DNA from: JAJXWB01 sp964634325
GTDB taxonomy: Bacteria > Pseudomonadota > Alphaproteobacteria > Rhizobiales > Beijerinckiaceae
Direction: 5' to 3'
Length of the DNA: 64,000 nt
Assembly (NCBI GenBank): GCA_964634325.1
Contig: CAZWJF010000006.1
Span: 62,001 to 126,000 of the forward strand
Part shown: positions 43,062 to 51,612 of the stretch, in pieces
Numbering within the stretch: position 1 is the first letter of the stretch
Layout of the letters: the number at the start of each line of letters is the position of its first letter
The notes under the pieces: generated by a model
Seen by the model: the letters and a program-made list of their open reading frames with translations, nothing else
Database searches by the model: none
Told to the model about the DNA's origin: nothing
Position numbers and translations under genes: made by a program

Positions 43062-43943
43062 ATGGAGTTCGATATGACGGAAGTTCTGATCGCCGCGCCT
43101 GAACTTGCGACTTTCATGAAATCCAATCCAACGGTCCTCATCGATACACGCGCACCAGATGCTTACGCCGCCGGGCACATTCCGGGCGCCGTGAACGTCC
43201 ACGAGATCTTCACCTATCTGGCGACCTCCACGCCCGAAGGAATGAGCGAGCTGAAAGCCAAGTTCGCGGCGGCCTTCGCCAAGGCGGGGTTGACGGGCAA
43301 GGAGACCGCCGTCGTCTACGAGCAGTCGATGAACTCCGGCTTCGGTCAGTCGTGCCGCGGCTATTACCTGCTCACCTTCCTCGGTTATCCCGAGGCGAAA
43401 GTTCTGCACGGCGGCTTCGACGCATGGAAAGCGGCCGGCCTGCCGGTTTCGACAGAAGCGCCTGCGCCGGCGGCTGGCGGCTTCGCAATCGACCCCGCTG
43501 CGGGCGGCATTCTGATCGACGCCAAGACCATGCTCGCGGCCGTCGACGATCCGAAGATCACGATCCTCGACGTGCGCGACGTCGACGAATGGATCGGCGA
43601 CAGTTCTTCGCCCTATGGCAAGGATTTCTGCCCGCGCAAGGGCCGTATCCCAGGCGCCGTCTGGCTCGAATGGTACCGCATGATGAAGCCGACCGCTGAG
43701 GGGCCGCGCTTCAAGTCGAAAGACGAAATCCTCGCGGAATGCGCCACCGTCGGAATCACGCCCGACACGACGGTCTACCTCTATTGCTTCAAGGGCGCGC
43801 GCGCCTCGAACACCTTCGTCGCCCTGAAGAACGCGGGCGTCAAGGACGTTCGCATGTACTTCGGCTCATGGAACGAATGGTCGCGCGATCCCGCCTTGCC
43901 GATCGAAGAAGGCCTGCCCCTCGCGCAGCCCAAGGCGGCGTGA
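43062..43943 (+). CDS. Tandem-domain rhodanese sulfurtransferase
   Basis: A 293-residue protein with two rhodanese domains. The first (residues about 10-130) has VLIDTRAPDAYAAGHIPGA but no cysteine in its active-site position, so it is structural. The second has ILDVRDVDEW and the active loop YLYCFKGAR with catalytic Cys 242. It resembles thiosulfate:cyanide sulfurtransferases, which pass a sulfane sulfur to cyanide or another acceptor. ATG 43062 and ATG 43074 both have GGAG-type sites. Its end abuts the DsbA-like gene. A loop CxKGxR instead of CxxGxR of thiosulfate- or mercaptopyruvate-type enzymes leaves the donor open. Confidence 0.87.
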   Translation: MEFDMTEVLIAAPELATFMKSNPTVLIDTRAPDAYAAGHIPGAVNVHEIFTYLATSTPEGMSELKAKFAAAFAKAGLTGKETAVVYEQSMNSGFGQSCRGYYLLTFLGYPEAKVLHGGFDAWKAAGLPVSTEAPAPAAGGFAIDPAAGGILIDAKTMLAAVDDPKITILDVRDVDEWIGDSSSPYGKDFCPRKGRIPGAVWLEWYRMMKPTAEGPRFKSKDEILAECATVGITPDTTVYLYCFKGARASNTFVALKNAGVKDVRMYFGSWNEWSRDPALPIEEGLPLAQPKAA

Positions 43944-43948
43944 CGCTC

Positions 43949-44548
43949 ATGCTCGAGATCGAGCACTTTTTCGCGCCGGTCTCGGGATACGCCTATCTCG
44001 GTCATGAAGCGCTTCTCGGTCTCGCGCGCGACATGGGCGCCCGCGTGCAGCAGCGGCCGGTCGACATCGGCGCCGTGTTCTCAGCCGGCGGCACGACGCC
44101 GCCGGCCAAACAATCGGACGCGCGACGCGCTTGGCGCACGCTCGACATGCGGCGCTGGGCGCGGCGACGTGGATTGCCGCTGAACGACAAGCCGCGCTTC
44201 TGGCCGACGGACGGCGGACCGGCGGCGCGCGCGATCGTCGCGCTCGAGGGATCAGGCGGTCCGGTCGATGCGTTCGTGTCCGCCGTGCTCGCGGCGGTAT
44301 GGGCGCGCGACCTCGACATCGCCGCGCCTGAAACGATCGAATTGCTGTTGCGCGAATGCGGAGCCGACGTGTCTGCGACGCTTGCGCGCGCAGAGAGCGC
44401 GCAGGCGCAGGAGACCTACGAGGCCAACACGCGCCACGCCATCGCCGCGGGCGCATTTGGCTCCCCGTTCTATCGGGTCGGCGACGAAGTGTTCTTTGGG
44501 CAGGACCGCCTCGATTTTGTGCGATCTGCCCTCGCGAACGGCTCCTGA
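43949..44548 (+). CDS. DsbA-family/2-hydroxychromene-2-carboxylate isomerase-like protein
   Basis: A thioredoxin-fold protein of about 199 residues of the kappa-class glutathione transferase/HCCA isomerase type. The start EIEHFFAPVSGYAYLGHEAL aligns with the usual active-site region, with Ser retained and Pro replaced by Gly; AGAFGSPFYRVGDEVFFGQDRL near the C-terminus is the cis-Pro and substrate region. No CxxC is present, so it is not a disulfide oxidase. A glutathione-dependent step in the local pathway is a plausible inference. The start may be ATG 43949 or GTG 43940, which overlaps the rhodanese stop. Confidence 0.82.
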   Translation: MLEIEHFFAPVSGYAYLGHEALLGLARDMGARVQQRPVDIGAVFSAGGTTPPAKQSDARRAWRTLDMRRWARRRGLPLNDKPRFWPTDGGPAARAIVALEGSGGPVDAFVSAVLAAVWARDLDIAAPETIELLLRECGADVSATLARAESAQAQETYEANTRHAIAAGAFGSPFYRVGDEVFFGQDRLDFVRSALANGS

Positions 44549-44592
44549 TCGGGCCAGTCCGCGCGCAACAAGGTTCAGGCCGCCTGTTTAGG

Positions 44593-44608
44593 TGGCGCCG
44601 TGCTTGCA
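44593..44608 (+). promoter_or_regulatory. Second sigma-54-like promoter, upstream of the importer genes
   Basis: TGGCGCC, four bases, TTGCA: the invariant GG (44594-44595) and GC (44606-44607) have RpoN spacing and the -12 half is perfect; two positions of the -24 half differ. It lies about 50 bases before the substrate-binding protein start, a layout like that of the site at 41256-41270. Confidence 0.55.
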
Positions 44609-44656
44609 AAGCGTTCGACGGTCCGTCCGTTCGAACGCGAAACGAGGAGAAGAGGG

Positions 44657-46033
44657 ATGACGCTGTTTCGCAATCCGTTCGATGCAAGCAAGAAGCTACG
44701 GTCAGGCTGCTCCTGTGGCGCTCATGCGAGCGAGGAAGAACATCGCCTGGCGGCGACAGCGGTGGAGGCGCCCTGTGGGAGCGACGAGGCCGTCATGCGC
44801 GGCGTCGTCGAAAGCGCGGTCATGCGCGCGATCTTTCCCAACGACGCTTCGCGCCGCGCCTTTCTGAATGCGGTCGGTTCGACGACGGCGTCCGCTGTCC
44901 TCTCCTCCGTCTTTCCGATCGCCACGGCCACGGAAGTCTTCGCGCAAACCGGACCGGTCGAGAAGAAGAACCTGAAGGTCGGTTTCATTCCGATCACCTG
45001 CGCGACGCCGATCATCATGGCGGCGCCGATGGGTTTCTACGCGAAACAAGGCCTCGACGTGGAAGTCGTCAAGACCGCCGGTTGGGCTGTCGTCAGAGAC
45101 AAGACGATCAACAAGGAATACGACGCGGCCCACATGCTATCGCCGATGCCGATCGCAATCTCGATGGGTCTCGGCTCGACGCCGACGCCGTTCGCAACGG
45201 TCGCGATCGAGAACATCAACGGTCAGGCGATCTGCCTCGCCACCAAGCACAAGGACAAGCGCGATCCGAAGGACTGGAAGGGTTTCAAGTTCGCGTCGCC
45301 CTTCGATTATTCCATGCACAATTATCTGCTGCGTTACTATCTGGCCGAGCACGGGCTCGATCCGGACAAGGACGTGCAGATCCGCAACGTTCCGCCGCCG
45401 GAAATGGTCGCGAACCTGCGCGCCGACAACATCGACGGCTTCCTTGCGCCCGACAACATCGTCCAGCGCGCGGTCTATGACGGGGTCGGCTTCGTCCATA
45501 CCCTGTCGAAGGAATTGTGGGACGGGCATCCGTGCTGCGCCTTTGCGGCCAGCAAGGAGTTCATCACGCAGGCGCCGAACTCCTACGCGGCGCTGCTGCG
45601 CGCGATCGTCGAAGCGACGGCCTTCGCCTCGAAAGCCGAGAATCGCAAGCAGATCGCCGAGGCCATCGCGCCGGCCAATTACGTCAACGCGCCCGTCACC
45701 GTTCTCGAACAGGTGCTCACCGGCACCTATGCCGACGGACTGGGCGGCGTGAAGAAGGATCCGAACCGCATCAGCTTCGATCCGTTCCCGTGGGAGAGCT
45801 TCGCTGTGTGGATGCTCACGCAGATGAAGCGTTGGGGACAGATCAAGGGCGACGTCGATTATCAGAAGATCGCACGCGACGTGTTCCTGACGAGCGACGC
45901 CGCCAAGGCGATGAAGGACGCCGGCCTCACGCCGCCCACCGCGACATCCAAGACGTTCGCGGTCATGGGCAAGACCTTCGACCCCGCAAAGCCCGACGAA
46001 TATGTCGCGAGCTTTGCGATCAAGCGGAGCTGA
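44657..46033 (+). CDS. Nitrate/cyanate-type ABC transporter substrate-binding protein (NrtA/CmpA family)
   Basis: A 458-residue periplasmic binding protein. Residues 1-65 form an unusual cytoplasmic-type leader with RSGCSCGAHAS, followed by a twin-arginine signal (ASRRAFLNAVGS) and the binding domain KVGFIPITCATPIIMAAPMGFY, typical of the NrtA/CmpA family. Tat export suggests folding before secretion. The linked cyanase argues for cyanate, nitrate-like anions or a relative as ligand. ATG 44657 has GAGGAGAAGAGGG directly before it; a longer frame starting at GTG 44600 would begin inside the sigma-54-like promoter. Three bases separate it from the permease gene. Confidence 0.87.
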   Translation: MTLFRNPFDASKKLRSGCSCGAHASEEEHRLAATAVEAPCGSDEAVMRGVVESAVMRAIFPNDASRRAFLNAVGSTTASAVLSSVFPIATATEVFAQTGPVEKKNLKVGFIPITCATPIIMAAPMGFYAKQGLDVEVVKTAGWAVVRDKTINKEYDAAHMLSPMPIAISMGLGSTPTPFATVAIENINGQAICLATKHKDKRDPKDWKGFKFASPFDYSMHNYLLRYYLAEHGLDPDKDVQIRNVPPPEMVANLRADNIDGFLAPDNIVQRAVYDGVGFVHTLSKELWDGHPCCAFAASKEFITQAPNSYAALLRAIVEATAFASKAENRKQIAEAIAPANYVNAPVTVLEQVLTGTYADGLGGVKKDPNRISFDPFPWESFAVWMLTQMKRWGQIKGDVDYQKIARDVFLTSDAAKAMKDAGLTPPTATSKTFAVMGKTFDPAKPDEYVASFAIKRS

Positions 46034-46035
46034 TC

Positions 46036-46869
46036 ATGTCGGACGGCCTGCGCAGCGCCGCTCTGTCGCTCATCATCCTGGTCCTGTTCCTTGCGGCCTG
46101 GCAGATCGCCACGCAGGGAACGGGGCCGACCCAGGCGATGGATTCCGAGTACGCCAAGCTCATGGGAGCGACCGCGACACAGGGCAAATCGGCGATGCCC
46201 GGGCCGCTCGATATCGGCGCAAAGCTTCTCGAGCATTTGCGTCGTCCTTTCTACGACGCGGGTCCCAACGACAAGGGGATCGGATTGCAGATCCTCTATT
46301 CGCTCGCGCGCGTCGGGGCGGGGTATCTCATCGCGGTGCTGGTCGCGATACCGCTCGGATTCCTGATCGGCATGTCGCCGCTCATCAGCCGCGCGCTCGA
46401 TCCCTTCATCCAGGTGCTCAAGCCGATTTCGCCGCTCGCGTGGATGCCGCTTGCGCTCTACACGATCAAGGACTCGGGGATGTCGGCGATCTTCGTGATC
46501 TTCATCTGCTCTGTATGGCCGATGCTGATCAACACGGCCTTCGGCGTCGCATCGGTTCGCAAGGAATGGATCAATGTCGCGCGCACGCTGGAGGTTGGGC
46601 CATTCAGACGAGCGATTACGGTCATTCTGCCCGCCGCTGCGCCCACCATCGTGACGGGCATGCGGATTTCGATCGGCATCGCGTGGCTGGTGATCGTGGC
46701 CGCCGAAATGCTCGTGGGCGGCACCGGCATTGGTTATTTCGTCTGGAACGAATGGAACAATCTGTCGATCTCGAACGTGATCATCGCCATTCTGGTGATC
46801 GGCCTCGTCGGCATGGCGCTTGATCAACTTCTTGCCCGCGCCGGGCGTGCGACGACGTATCCGGAGTGA
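46036..46869 (+). CDS. ABC transporter permease (nitrate/sulfonate/cyanate type)
   Basis: A 277-residue inner-membrane permease with about six helices. The first helix is at residues 5-22; the ABC-coupling loop is around RTLEVGPFRRAITVILPAAAPTIVTGMRISIGIAWL. EMLVGGTGIGYFVWNEWNN is typical of SsuC/NrtB/TauC-type permeases. It pairs with the binding protein just upstream and the ATPase just downstream; the ATPase coding sequence begins five bases after its stop. Confidence 0.92.
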   Translation: MSDGLRSAALSLIILVLFLAAWQIATQGTGPTQAMDSEYAKLMGATATQGKSAMPGPLDIGAKLLEHLRRPFYDAGPNDKGIGLQILYSLARVGAGYLIAVLVAIPLGFLIGMSPLISRALDPFIQVLKPISPLAWMPLALYTIKDSGMSAIFVIFICSVWPMLINTAFGVASVRKEWINVARTLEVGPFRRAITVILPAAAPTIVTGMRISIGIAWLVIVAAEMLVGGTGIGYFVWNEWNNLSISNVIIAILVIGLVGMALDQLLARAGRATTYPE

Positions 46870-46874
46870 GCGCC

Positions 46875-47768
46875 ATGATCGACAAGTTCATCTCCTTCGA
46901 GTCGATCGCGCGCCGCTATCCCGCCAAGGGCGGTTCGACGACGGTGTTCGAAGACCTCTGGCTGTCGGTCGAGCGCGGCGAATTCGTCTGCATCGTCGGC
47001 CATTCGGGGTGCGGCAAGACGACCGTGCTCAATATCCTCGCCGGGCTCGACGCGCCCGACGACGGCGTGGTGATCGTCGACGGCAAAGCCATCGACGGAC
47101 CGTCGCTCGATCGCGCGGTCGTGTTCCAGAGCCATGCATTGCTGCCCTGGCGGACAGTGCTCGGCAACGTCGGCTACGCGGTGTCGTCGCGCTGGCCGAA
47201 ATGGAGCCGCAAGCAGGTGCAGGATCATGCGCGCAAGTTCATCGCGCTCGTCGGCCTGGCCGGCGCGGAGGCGAAAAAGCCTGCGGAGCTTTCCGGCGGC
47301 ATGAAGCAGCGCGTCGGCATTGCGCGCGCGCTGTCGATCGAGCCGAAAATCCTGCTGATGGACGAGCCGTTCTCCGCGCTCGACGCGCTGACGCGAGGAA
47401 CTTTGCAGGACGAGGTCCGGCGGATCTGCGTCGAGACGGGCCAGACGGCGTTCATGATCACGCACGACGTCGACGAGGCGATCTTTCTCGCGGACAAGAT
47501 CGTGCTGATGACCAATGGGCCGCAGGCGATGATCGCGGAAATCGTACGCAATCCGCTGCCACGCGAACGCAAGCGCCTCGATCTGCACAAGCACCCGTAT
47601 TTCTATCCCGTGCGCAACCATCTCATCGACTTTCTCGTCGAGCGGTCGCGCACGTTCAGGGACAATCTGCCGCCCGGCTACGATCGGCGTCATCCGCCGA
47701 TCATCGATCCGGTTCCAAATGGCGCGCCGGAGGCGGCGCAGGTCCGGCTTCTCAAGATCAACGCCTGA
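46875..47768 (+). CDS. ABC transporter ATP-binding protein (nitrate/sulfonate/cyanate type)
   Basis: A 297-residue ATPase. Walker A GHSGCGKTTVLN, Q-loop in VVFQSHALLPWRTV, signature LSGGMKQRVGIARAL, Walker B ILLMDEPFSALDA, and the switch His in MITHDVDEAIFL are all intact. A C-terminal extension of about 70 residues follows the canonical domain, as in NrtD-like proteins. ATG 46875 lies eight bases after GGAG; a GTG at 46866 is possible. Powers the importer encoded by the two preceding genes. Confidence 0.92.
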   Translation: MIDKFISFESIARRYPAKGGSTTVFEDLWLSVERGEFVCIVGHSGCGKTTVLNILAGLDAPDDGVVIVDGKAIDGPSLDRAVVFQSHALLPWRTVLGNVGYAVSSRWPKWSRKQVQDHARKFIALVGLAGAEAKKPAELSGGMKQRVGIARALSIEPKILLMDEPFSALDALTRGTLQDEVRRICVETGQTAFMITHDVDEAIFLADKIVLMTNGPQAMIAEIVRNPLPRERKRLDLHKHPYFYPVRNHLIDFLVERSRTFRDNLPPGYDRRHPPIIDPVPNGAPEAAQVRLLKINA

Positions 47769-47779
47769 AGGAGAAGAAA

Positions 47780-48268
47780 ATGAAACGCGAACAACTCACC
47801 GAGAAGCTTCTCGACATCAAGCGCGAGAAGGGATGGAGCTGGAAGTACATCTGCGGCGAGATCGGCGGCATGTCCGACGTGCTGGTGGTCGGCGCGCTGC
47901 TCGGCCAGATGAAGCTCGTCAAGCCGCTGGCCAAGAAGGCGGCCGAGCTGTTCGGTCTCAGCGCCGTCGAGGAAGCCATGCTCAACGAGGTTCCCTATCG
48001 CGGCCTGGGAACGCCGATGCCGCCGACCGATCCGCTGATCTACCGCTTCTACGAACTGGTCATGGTCAATGGACCGGCGTGGAAGGCGCTGATCGAAGAG
48101 GAATACGGCGACGGCATCATGTCGGCGATCGACTTCGACATGCAGATGGAGCGCCTGCCAAATCCGAAGGGCGACCGCGTCAAGATCACGATGTCCGGCA
48201 AGTTCCTCCCGTACAAGTATTACGGCTCGACGCAGGGCACGCCGGAATACGGGTTCAAGGAAGGCTGA
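47780..48268 (+). CDS. cynS: Cyanate hydratase (cyanase)
   Basis: A 162-residue cyanase that converts cyanate and bicarbonate to ammonia (through carbamate) and CO2. The catalytic residues fit the E. coli enzyme with an offset of seven: Arg 89 and Glu 92 in YRFYELV, and Ser 115 in GDGIMSAIDF. The N-terminal helix-turn-helix-like domain is present, and the tail ends with an extra 15 or so residues (YYGSTQGTPEYGFKEG). It lies 11 bases after the ATPase with GGAGAAGAAA as ribosome site. No carbonic anhydrase gene (cynT) is adjacent. Confidence 0.95.
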   Translation: MKREQLTEKLLDIKREKGWSWKYICGEIGGMSDVLVVGALLGQMKLVKPLAKKAAELFGLSAVEEAMLNEVPYRGLGTPMPPTDPLIYRFYELVMVNGPAWKALIEEEYGDGIMSAIDFDMQMERLPNPKGDRVKITMSGKFLPYKYYGSTQGTPEYGFKEG

Positions 48269-48270
48269 GG

Positions 48271-48284
48271 CGTCCGGCCGGACG
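48271..48284. terminator. Palindrome between convergent cynS and hydrolase genes
   Basis: CGTCC-GGCC-GGACG is a perfect 14-base palindrome three bases after the cynS stop, in a 31-base convergent gap. Likely a bidirectional terminator stem, but there is no T-run. Confidence 0.35.
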
Positions 48285-48299
48285 TCCAAAGTCCCGCAA

Positions 48300-49571
48300 T
48301 CAACGACCGACGCGGGTCACCGTGTTGGTCGTCGATTTCGCCGTTTCGCTCGCGCTCGTTTGAAGATCGTCGATCTGGTCGCTGAGCGTCTCGCGTGTGC
48401 GGCCGTCGATGATGGCGACGGGCGCCGATACTGCGACGCCGGCCGCCTTGCCCACCGTGGAGGCGACGCCAGTGGCGATCTGGCCGAGCTTTTCGCCCAT
48501 GCTGGCTTTCGAATCCGACAGCTTCTGTCCAGTCGCGAGCTTCTGTCCGATCAGCCGAACCACGGCCGGGGATTCGGCGAACTTGCCGTGATTGAGCGGA
48601 TCGCCCGATTTTGCGTCGGTCAGGTCGAAGGCGGCGATGCGGTCGCGCTCGAACTCGCTGCGATAAGGTTCAGCCTGCGGATCGATCGCGCCGACGCGCG
48701 CGCGGCTTCCCCAGACGATACGCGATATAGCGAGCGCTTCGTCGTCACGCGACACGAACAGGGTGAAGGGCGGGCGATTATCGCCGATCTCGGCGATCTG
48801 GCGGCGAAAGACGTCGACGTCCACGTCCGGCGCGGCCAGCATGACGTCCTTGATCTTCGGCGCGATACGGCCCTTGCGGATCGCCATCTGGCGCAGGGCT
48901 TCGAGCGTCGCCCAATTGCCCATCGAATGGGCGAGTACGTGGACTTCGGCGATGCGCTTGTCGTCCGCCAGGCTCTGCAACAGCGCTTCCAGCGCGTCGC
49001 GCGAATAATTGGCGCTTTCGCGGTCGTAGGTGTAGGCGAGCAATTTGCCGCGCGACGGCCAGGTGAACAGCACCGGCAGCAGCGGCGCCTTCGAATCGTG
49101 AATGAACTGCGCGAAGCGATAGACCGCTTCCTCGAAGCGCGTATTGTAGCCATGCACGAATACGAGAACGCGGCGGCCCGCCGGTCCAGCCGCGCGGGCG
49201 CCGAGTTCGGCGAGCGCTGTCTTGAGATCGATCCTGTTGGCGTGGAGCGTCACGAATTCCTTGTTCGGATCGCCGGGCGCGGTCGACGGCCACTGGACGT
49301 CGCCGATCGTGCGCGCCGAGTCCGGAGGGATCGAAACGGCTATGTCGGCGAACGCCATTTTCTGACCGCGCTCGCCGGTGAACATTTCGCCGGCCGAGGC
49401 GTGTCGGTCAGAACGGGTCGTCGCGACGAGCATGTCGACGCGCGACGCGCCGGGCGCGAGCGCGTCCGAGCCGATCGGCACCAGAAAGTCTTTCGGACGC
49501 CCGCCGCAGCCGGCGAGCGAGACCGCGGCGATGACGAGCGCGGCAGAGACTACGCGGCGCGACCGTTTCAC
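48300..49571 (-). CDS. Alpha/beta-hydrolase lipoprotein (DUF900-type)
   Basis: A 423-residue alpha/beta-hydrolase. The lipobox VSLAGC near residue 18 indicates lipid anchoring in the cell envelope. The hydrolase core has VLVFVHGYNTRFEEAVYRFAQ (oxyanion region) and the nucleophile elbow in VHVLAHSMGNW, features of the DUF900 family; LLAAPDVDVDVF holds the acid position. A C-terminal helical tail (about 90 residues, Ala/Thr/Ser-rich) is extra. GTG 49571 follows GGGAG; an upstream in-frame ATG would place the signal sequence internally. Substrate unknown; an esterase or lipase is inferred. Confidence 0.8.
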   Translation of the reverse strand: MKRSRRVVSAALVIAAVSLAGCGGRPKDFLVPIGSDALAPGASRVDMLVATTRSDRHASAGEMFTGERGQKMAFADIAVSIPPDSARTIGDVQWPSTAPGDPNKEFVTLHANRIDLKTALAELGARAAGPAGRRVLVFVHGYNTRFEEAVYRFAQFIHDSKAPLLPVLFTWPSRGKLLAYTYDRESANYSRDALEALLQSLADDKRIAEVHVLAHSMGNWATLEALRQMAIRKGRIAPKIKDVMLAAPDVDVDVFRRQIAEIGDNRPPFTLFVSRDDEALAISRIVWGSRARVGAIDPQAEPYRSEFERDRIAAFDLTDAKSGDPLNHGKFAESPAVVRLIGQKLATGQKLSDSKASMGEKLGQIATGVASTVGKAAGVAVSAPVAIIDGRTRETLSDQIDDLQTSASETAKSTTNTVTRVGR

Positions 49572-49667
49572 TGACTGCTCCCTGCGACGCCATCGCGAGA
49601 CGTCGCTTCCCAGCATTTCAAGACACGGAATTGCGCCCGGACGCAAGCCAGAGGCGGAAATGAGCGT

Positions 49668-50549
49668 CTAATCAACCATGCCGGCGAGCGCGCGATAGGC
49701 GCGGATGACCTGGCTGTCGTCGGCGGCGCCCAAGCCCCGGCCGGACACCGACACGAACAGTTGATGGGCGAGCGCCGCCAGCGGAAGGGCCGCGCGGCTG
49801 TCGCGGCCGGCCTCCAGAACGAGACCGAGATCCTTGACGAAAATGTCCACGGCGCTCGTTACTTCGGGATCGCTCTGCAACATGCGCGGGCCGCGGTTCT
49901 TCAGCATCCAGCTGCCGGCCGCCGTATCCTGCACGATCTCCAGCACGCCCGCCGGGTCGACGCCGATCTTCTGCGCCAACGCCAGCGCCTCCGCCGCCGC
50001 GGCGATGTGGACGCCGCACAGGAGCTGGTTGATTGTCTTGACGATGGCGCCCTGGCCTGGCCGCTCGCCGACGTGGATCAGCCGACTGCCCATCGCTTCG
50101 AGCGCTGGCCGCGCGGCTTCGAAGGTCGCGGGCGCGGCGGCTGCCATAATTGTCAATGCGCCGGCCTCGGCCCCGACCGTCCCGCCGGAAACCGGCGCGT
50201 CGACGAAGGCGCAGCCGCGCTCCGCCACGCGCGCAGCGAGCGCTTCGACCGTCTTCGGCGGGCAGGTCGCCATCAGGCAGACGATTGCGCCCTTGGGCGC
50301 GGCGGCGAGGGCGCCGTCGTCGAACAGGATGCGCTCGGCCTGCGCCGCGTTGACCACCATGAGAACGATCGCATCTGCGCCGGTCGCTGCTTCCGCGGCC
50401 GAGGCGGCGACCTGACCGCCAGCCTTGCGCAGATCTTCGAGCGCGGCGGCGCTGAGGTCGTAGCCTCGGACGTCGAACCCGCGCTTGACGAGGTTGCGCG
50501 CCATTGGACGGCCCATGGCGCCGAGGCCGATGAATGCGATCTTCTTCAT
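49668..50549 (-). CDS. NAD(P)-dependent beta-hydroxyacid dehydrogenase (3-hydroxyisobutyrate/threonate dehydrogenase type)
   Basis: A 293-residue dehydrogenase. The Rossmann motif GLGAMGRPMARNLVKRGF is at the N-terminus, substrate loop DAPVSGGTVGAEAGALTIM near residue 120, and catalytic Lys in GAIVKTINQLL near residue 170. In this family the residues around these motifs suit oxidation of short beta-hydroxyacids such as threonate or 3-hydroxyisobutyrate. It is the last gene of the leftward SDR-transketolase operon, 28 bases after the C-terminal transketolase gene, so it may oxidise or reduce a sugar-derived hydroxyacid. Confidence 0.86.
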   Translation of the reverse strand: MKKIAFIGLGAMGRPMARNLVKRGFDVRGYDLSAAALEDLRKAGGQVAASAAEAATGADAIVLMVVNAAQAERILFDDGALAAAPKGAIVCLMATCPPKTVEALAARVAERGCAFVDAPVSGGTVGAEAGALTIMAAAAPATFEAARPALEAMGSRLIHVGERPGQGAIVKTINQLLCGVHIAAAAEALALAQKIGVDPAGVLEIVQDTAAGSWMLKNRGPRMLQSDPEVTSAVDIFVKDLGLVLEAGRDSRAALPLAALAHQLFVSVSGRGLGAADDSQVIRAYRALAGMVD

Positions 50550-50577
50550 GTTACGGGCTCCGGCGGCGATCCAATTC

Positions 50578-51612
50578 TCATAGCGCGTCCCTGATCGACG
50601 TGGCTACGGCCCGCGCCGACAATCCGTACATGTCGTGCAACGTCGGCAGGGCGCCGGCTTCGAGGAACTGGTCCGGCAGCGCGATCTGTTGGAAGCCTGC
50701 CGGATGGACGCCGCCGCGCAGCAGCGCGCCGGCGACCGCTTCGCCCAGTCCGCCGATGAGCGTGTGGTTTTCCGCTACGACGACGGGGCGCCCCGTCTTG
50801 CCGGCTTCCTTCAGGATCGTCGCTTCGTCGAGCGGCTTGATCGTCGGTACGTGCAGCACGGCGGCCGACACATTGTCTTTCCTCAGAAGTTCCGCGGCTT
50901 CGAGCGCGCGCATTGTCATGAGGCCTGAGGAGATGATCAGCGTGTCCGCGCCGTCGCGGAGCATCTTCGCTTTGCCGAGTTCGAACCTGTAGCCATATTC
51001 GTCGAGCACCAGCGGCACATTGCCTCGCAGCAGCCGCATGTAGACCGGCCCCTTGTGGGCGGAGATTGCAGGGACGGCCTGTTCGATCTCGTGCGCGTCG
51101 CAAGGATCGACAATGGTGAGGTTCGGCATGCCCCGGAAGATCGCGAGGTCTTCGGTCGCCTGATGGCTTGGTCCATAGCCGGTCGTGAGGCCTGGCAGCG
51201 CGCAACAGATTTTGACGTCGAGATTTTCCTCTGCGATCGCCAGACAGATGAAATCGTAGGCGCGCCGCGCGGCGAAGACGGCGTAGGTCGTCGCCCAGGC
51301 CTGAAAACCTTCGCGCGCCAGACCCGCCGAGGCCATCATCAACAACTGTTCGGCCATCCCCATCTGATAGAAGCGGTCTGGATGCTTCTGCGCAAAGACG
51401 TGCAGGTCTGTGTATTTGGATAGATCGGCGGAAAGACCGACGATCTCCGGCTTGCTTTCGGCGAGTCTTGCGAGCGCGGCGCCGAACGGCGCAGGCGACG
51501 TACGTTGATCCGGTCCCGCGATCGAGGCGATCATCGCCGACGTCTTGGCGTTCGGACGCGGCAGGTTTCGGTCGTCGAGCCAGGCCGGCCGGGTGGATTT
51601 CGGTCGTCTCAT
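50578..51612 (-). CDS. Transketolase C-terminal subunit (split enzyme)
   Basis: A 344-residue pyrimidine-binding plus C-terminal part of transketolase. The catalytic Glu and cofactor-contact region is in FYQMGMAEQLLMMASAGLA, and GLTTGYGPSHQATEDLAIFRGMP is the family motif. The C-terminal domain follows, with ENHTLIGGLGEAVAGAL. ATG 51612 overlaps the stop of the N-terminal subunit (ATGA), so both halves are made in step. Split transketolases occur in many bacterial catabolic operons. Confidence 0.92.
   Translation of the reverse strand: MRRPKSTRPAWLDDRNLPRPNAKTSAMIASIAGPDQRTSPAPFGAALARLAESKPEIVGLSADLSKYTDLHVFAQKHPDRFYQMGMAEQLLMMASAGLAREGFQAWATTYAVFAARRAYDFICLAIAEENLDVKICCALPGLTTGYGPSHQATEDLAIFRGMPNLTIVDPCDAHEIEQAVPAISAHKGPVYMRLLRGNVPLVLDEYGYRFELGKAKMLRDGADTLIISSGLMTMRALEAAELLRKDNVSAAVLHVPTIKPLDEATILKEAGKTGRPVVVAENHTLIGGLGEAVAGALLRGGVHPAGFQQIALPDQFLEAGALPTLHDMYGLSARAVATSIRDAL

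Noticed and set aside
44600..44656. Longer start for the ABC binding protein at 44600
   Set aside because: The start would lie in the sigma-54-like promoter and lacks a ribosome site, whereas ATG 44657 has a strong one.
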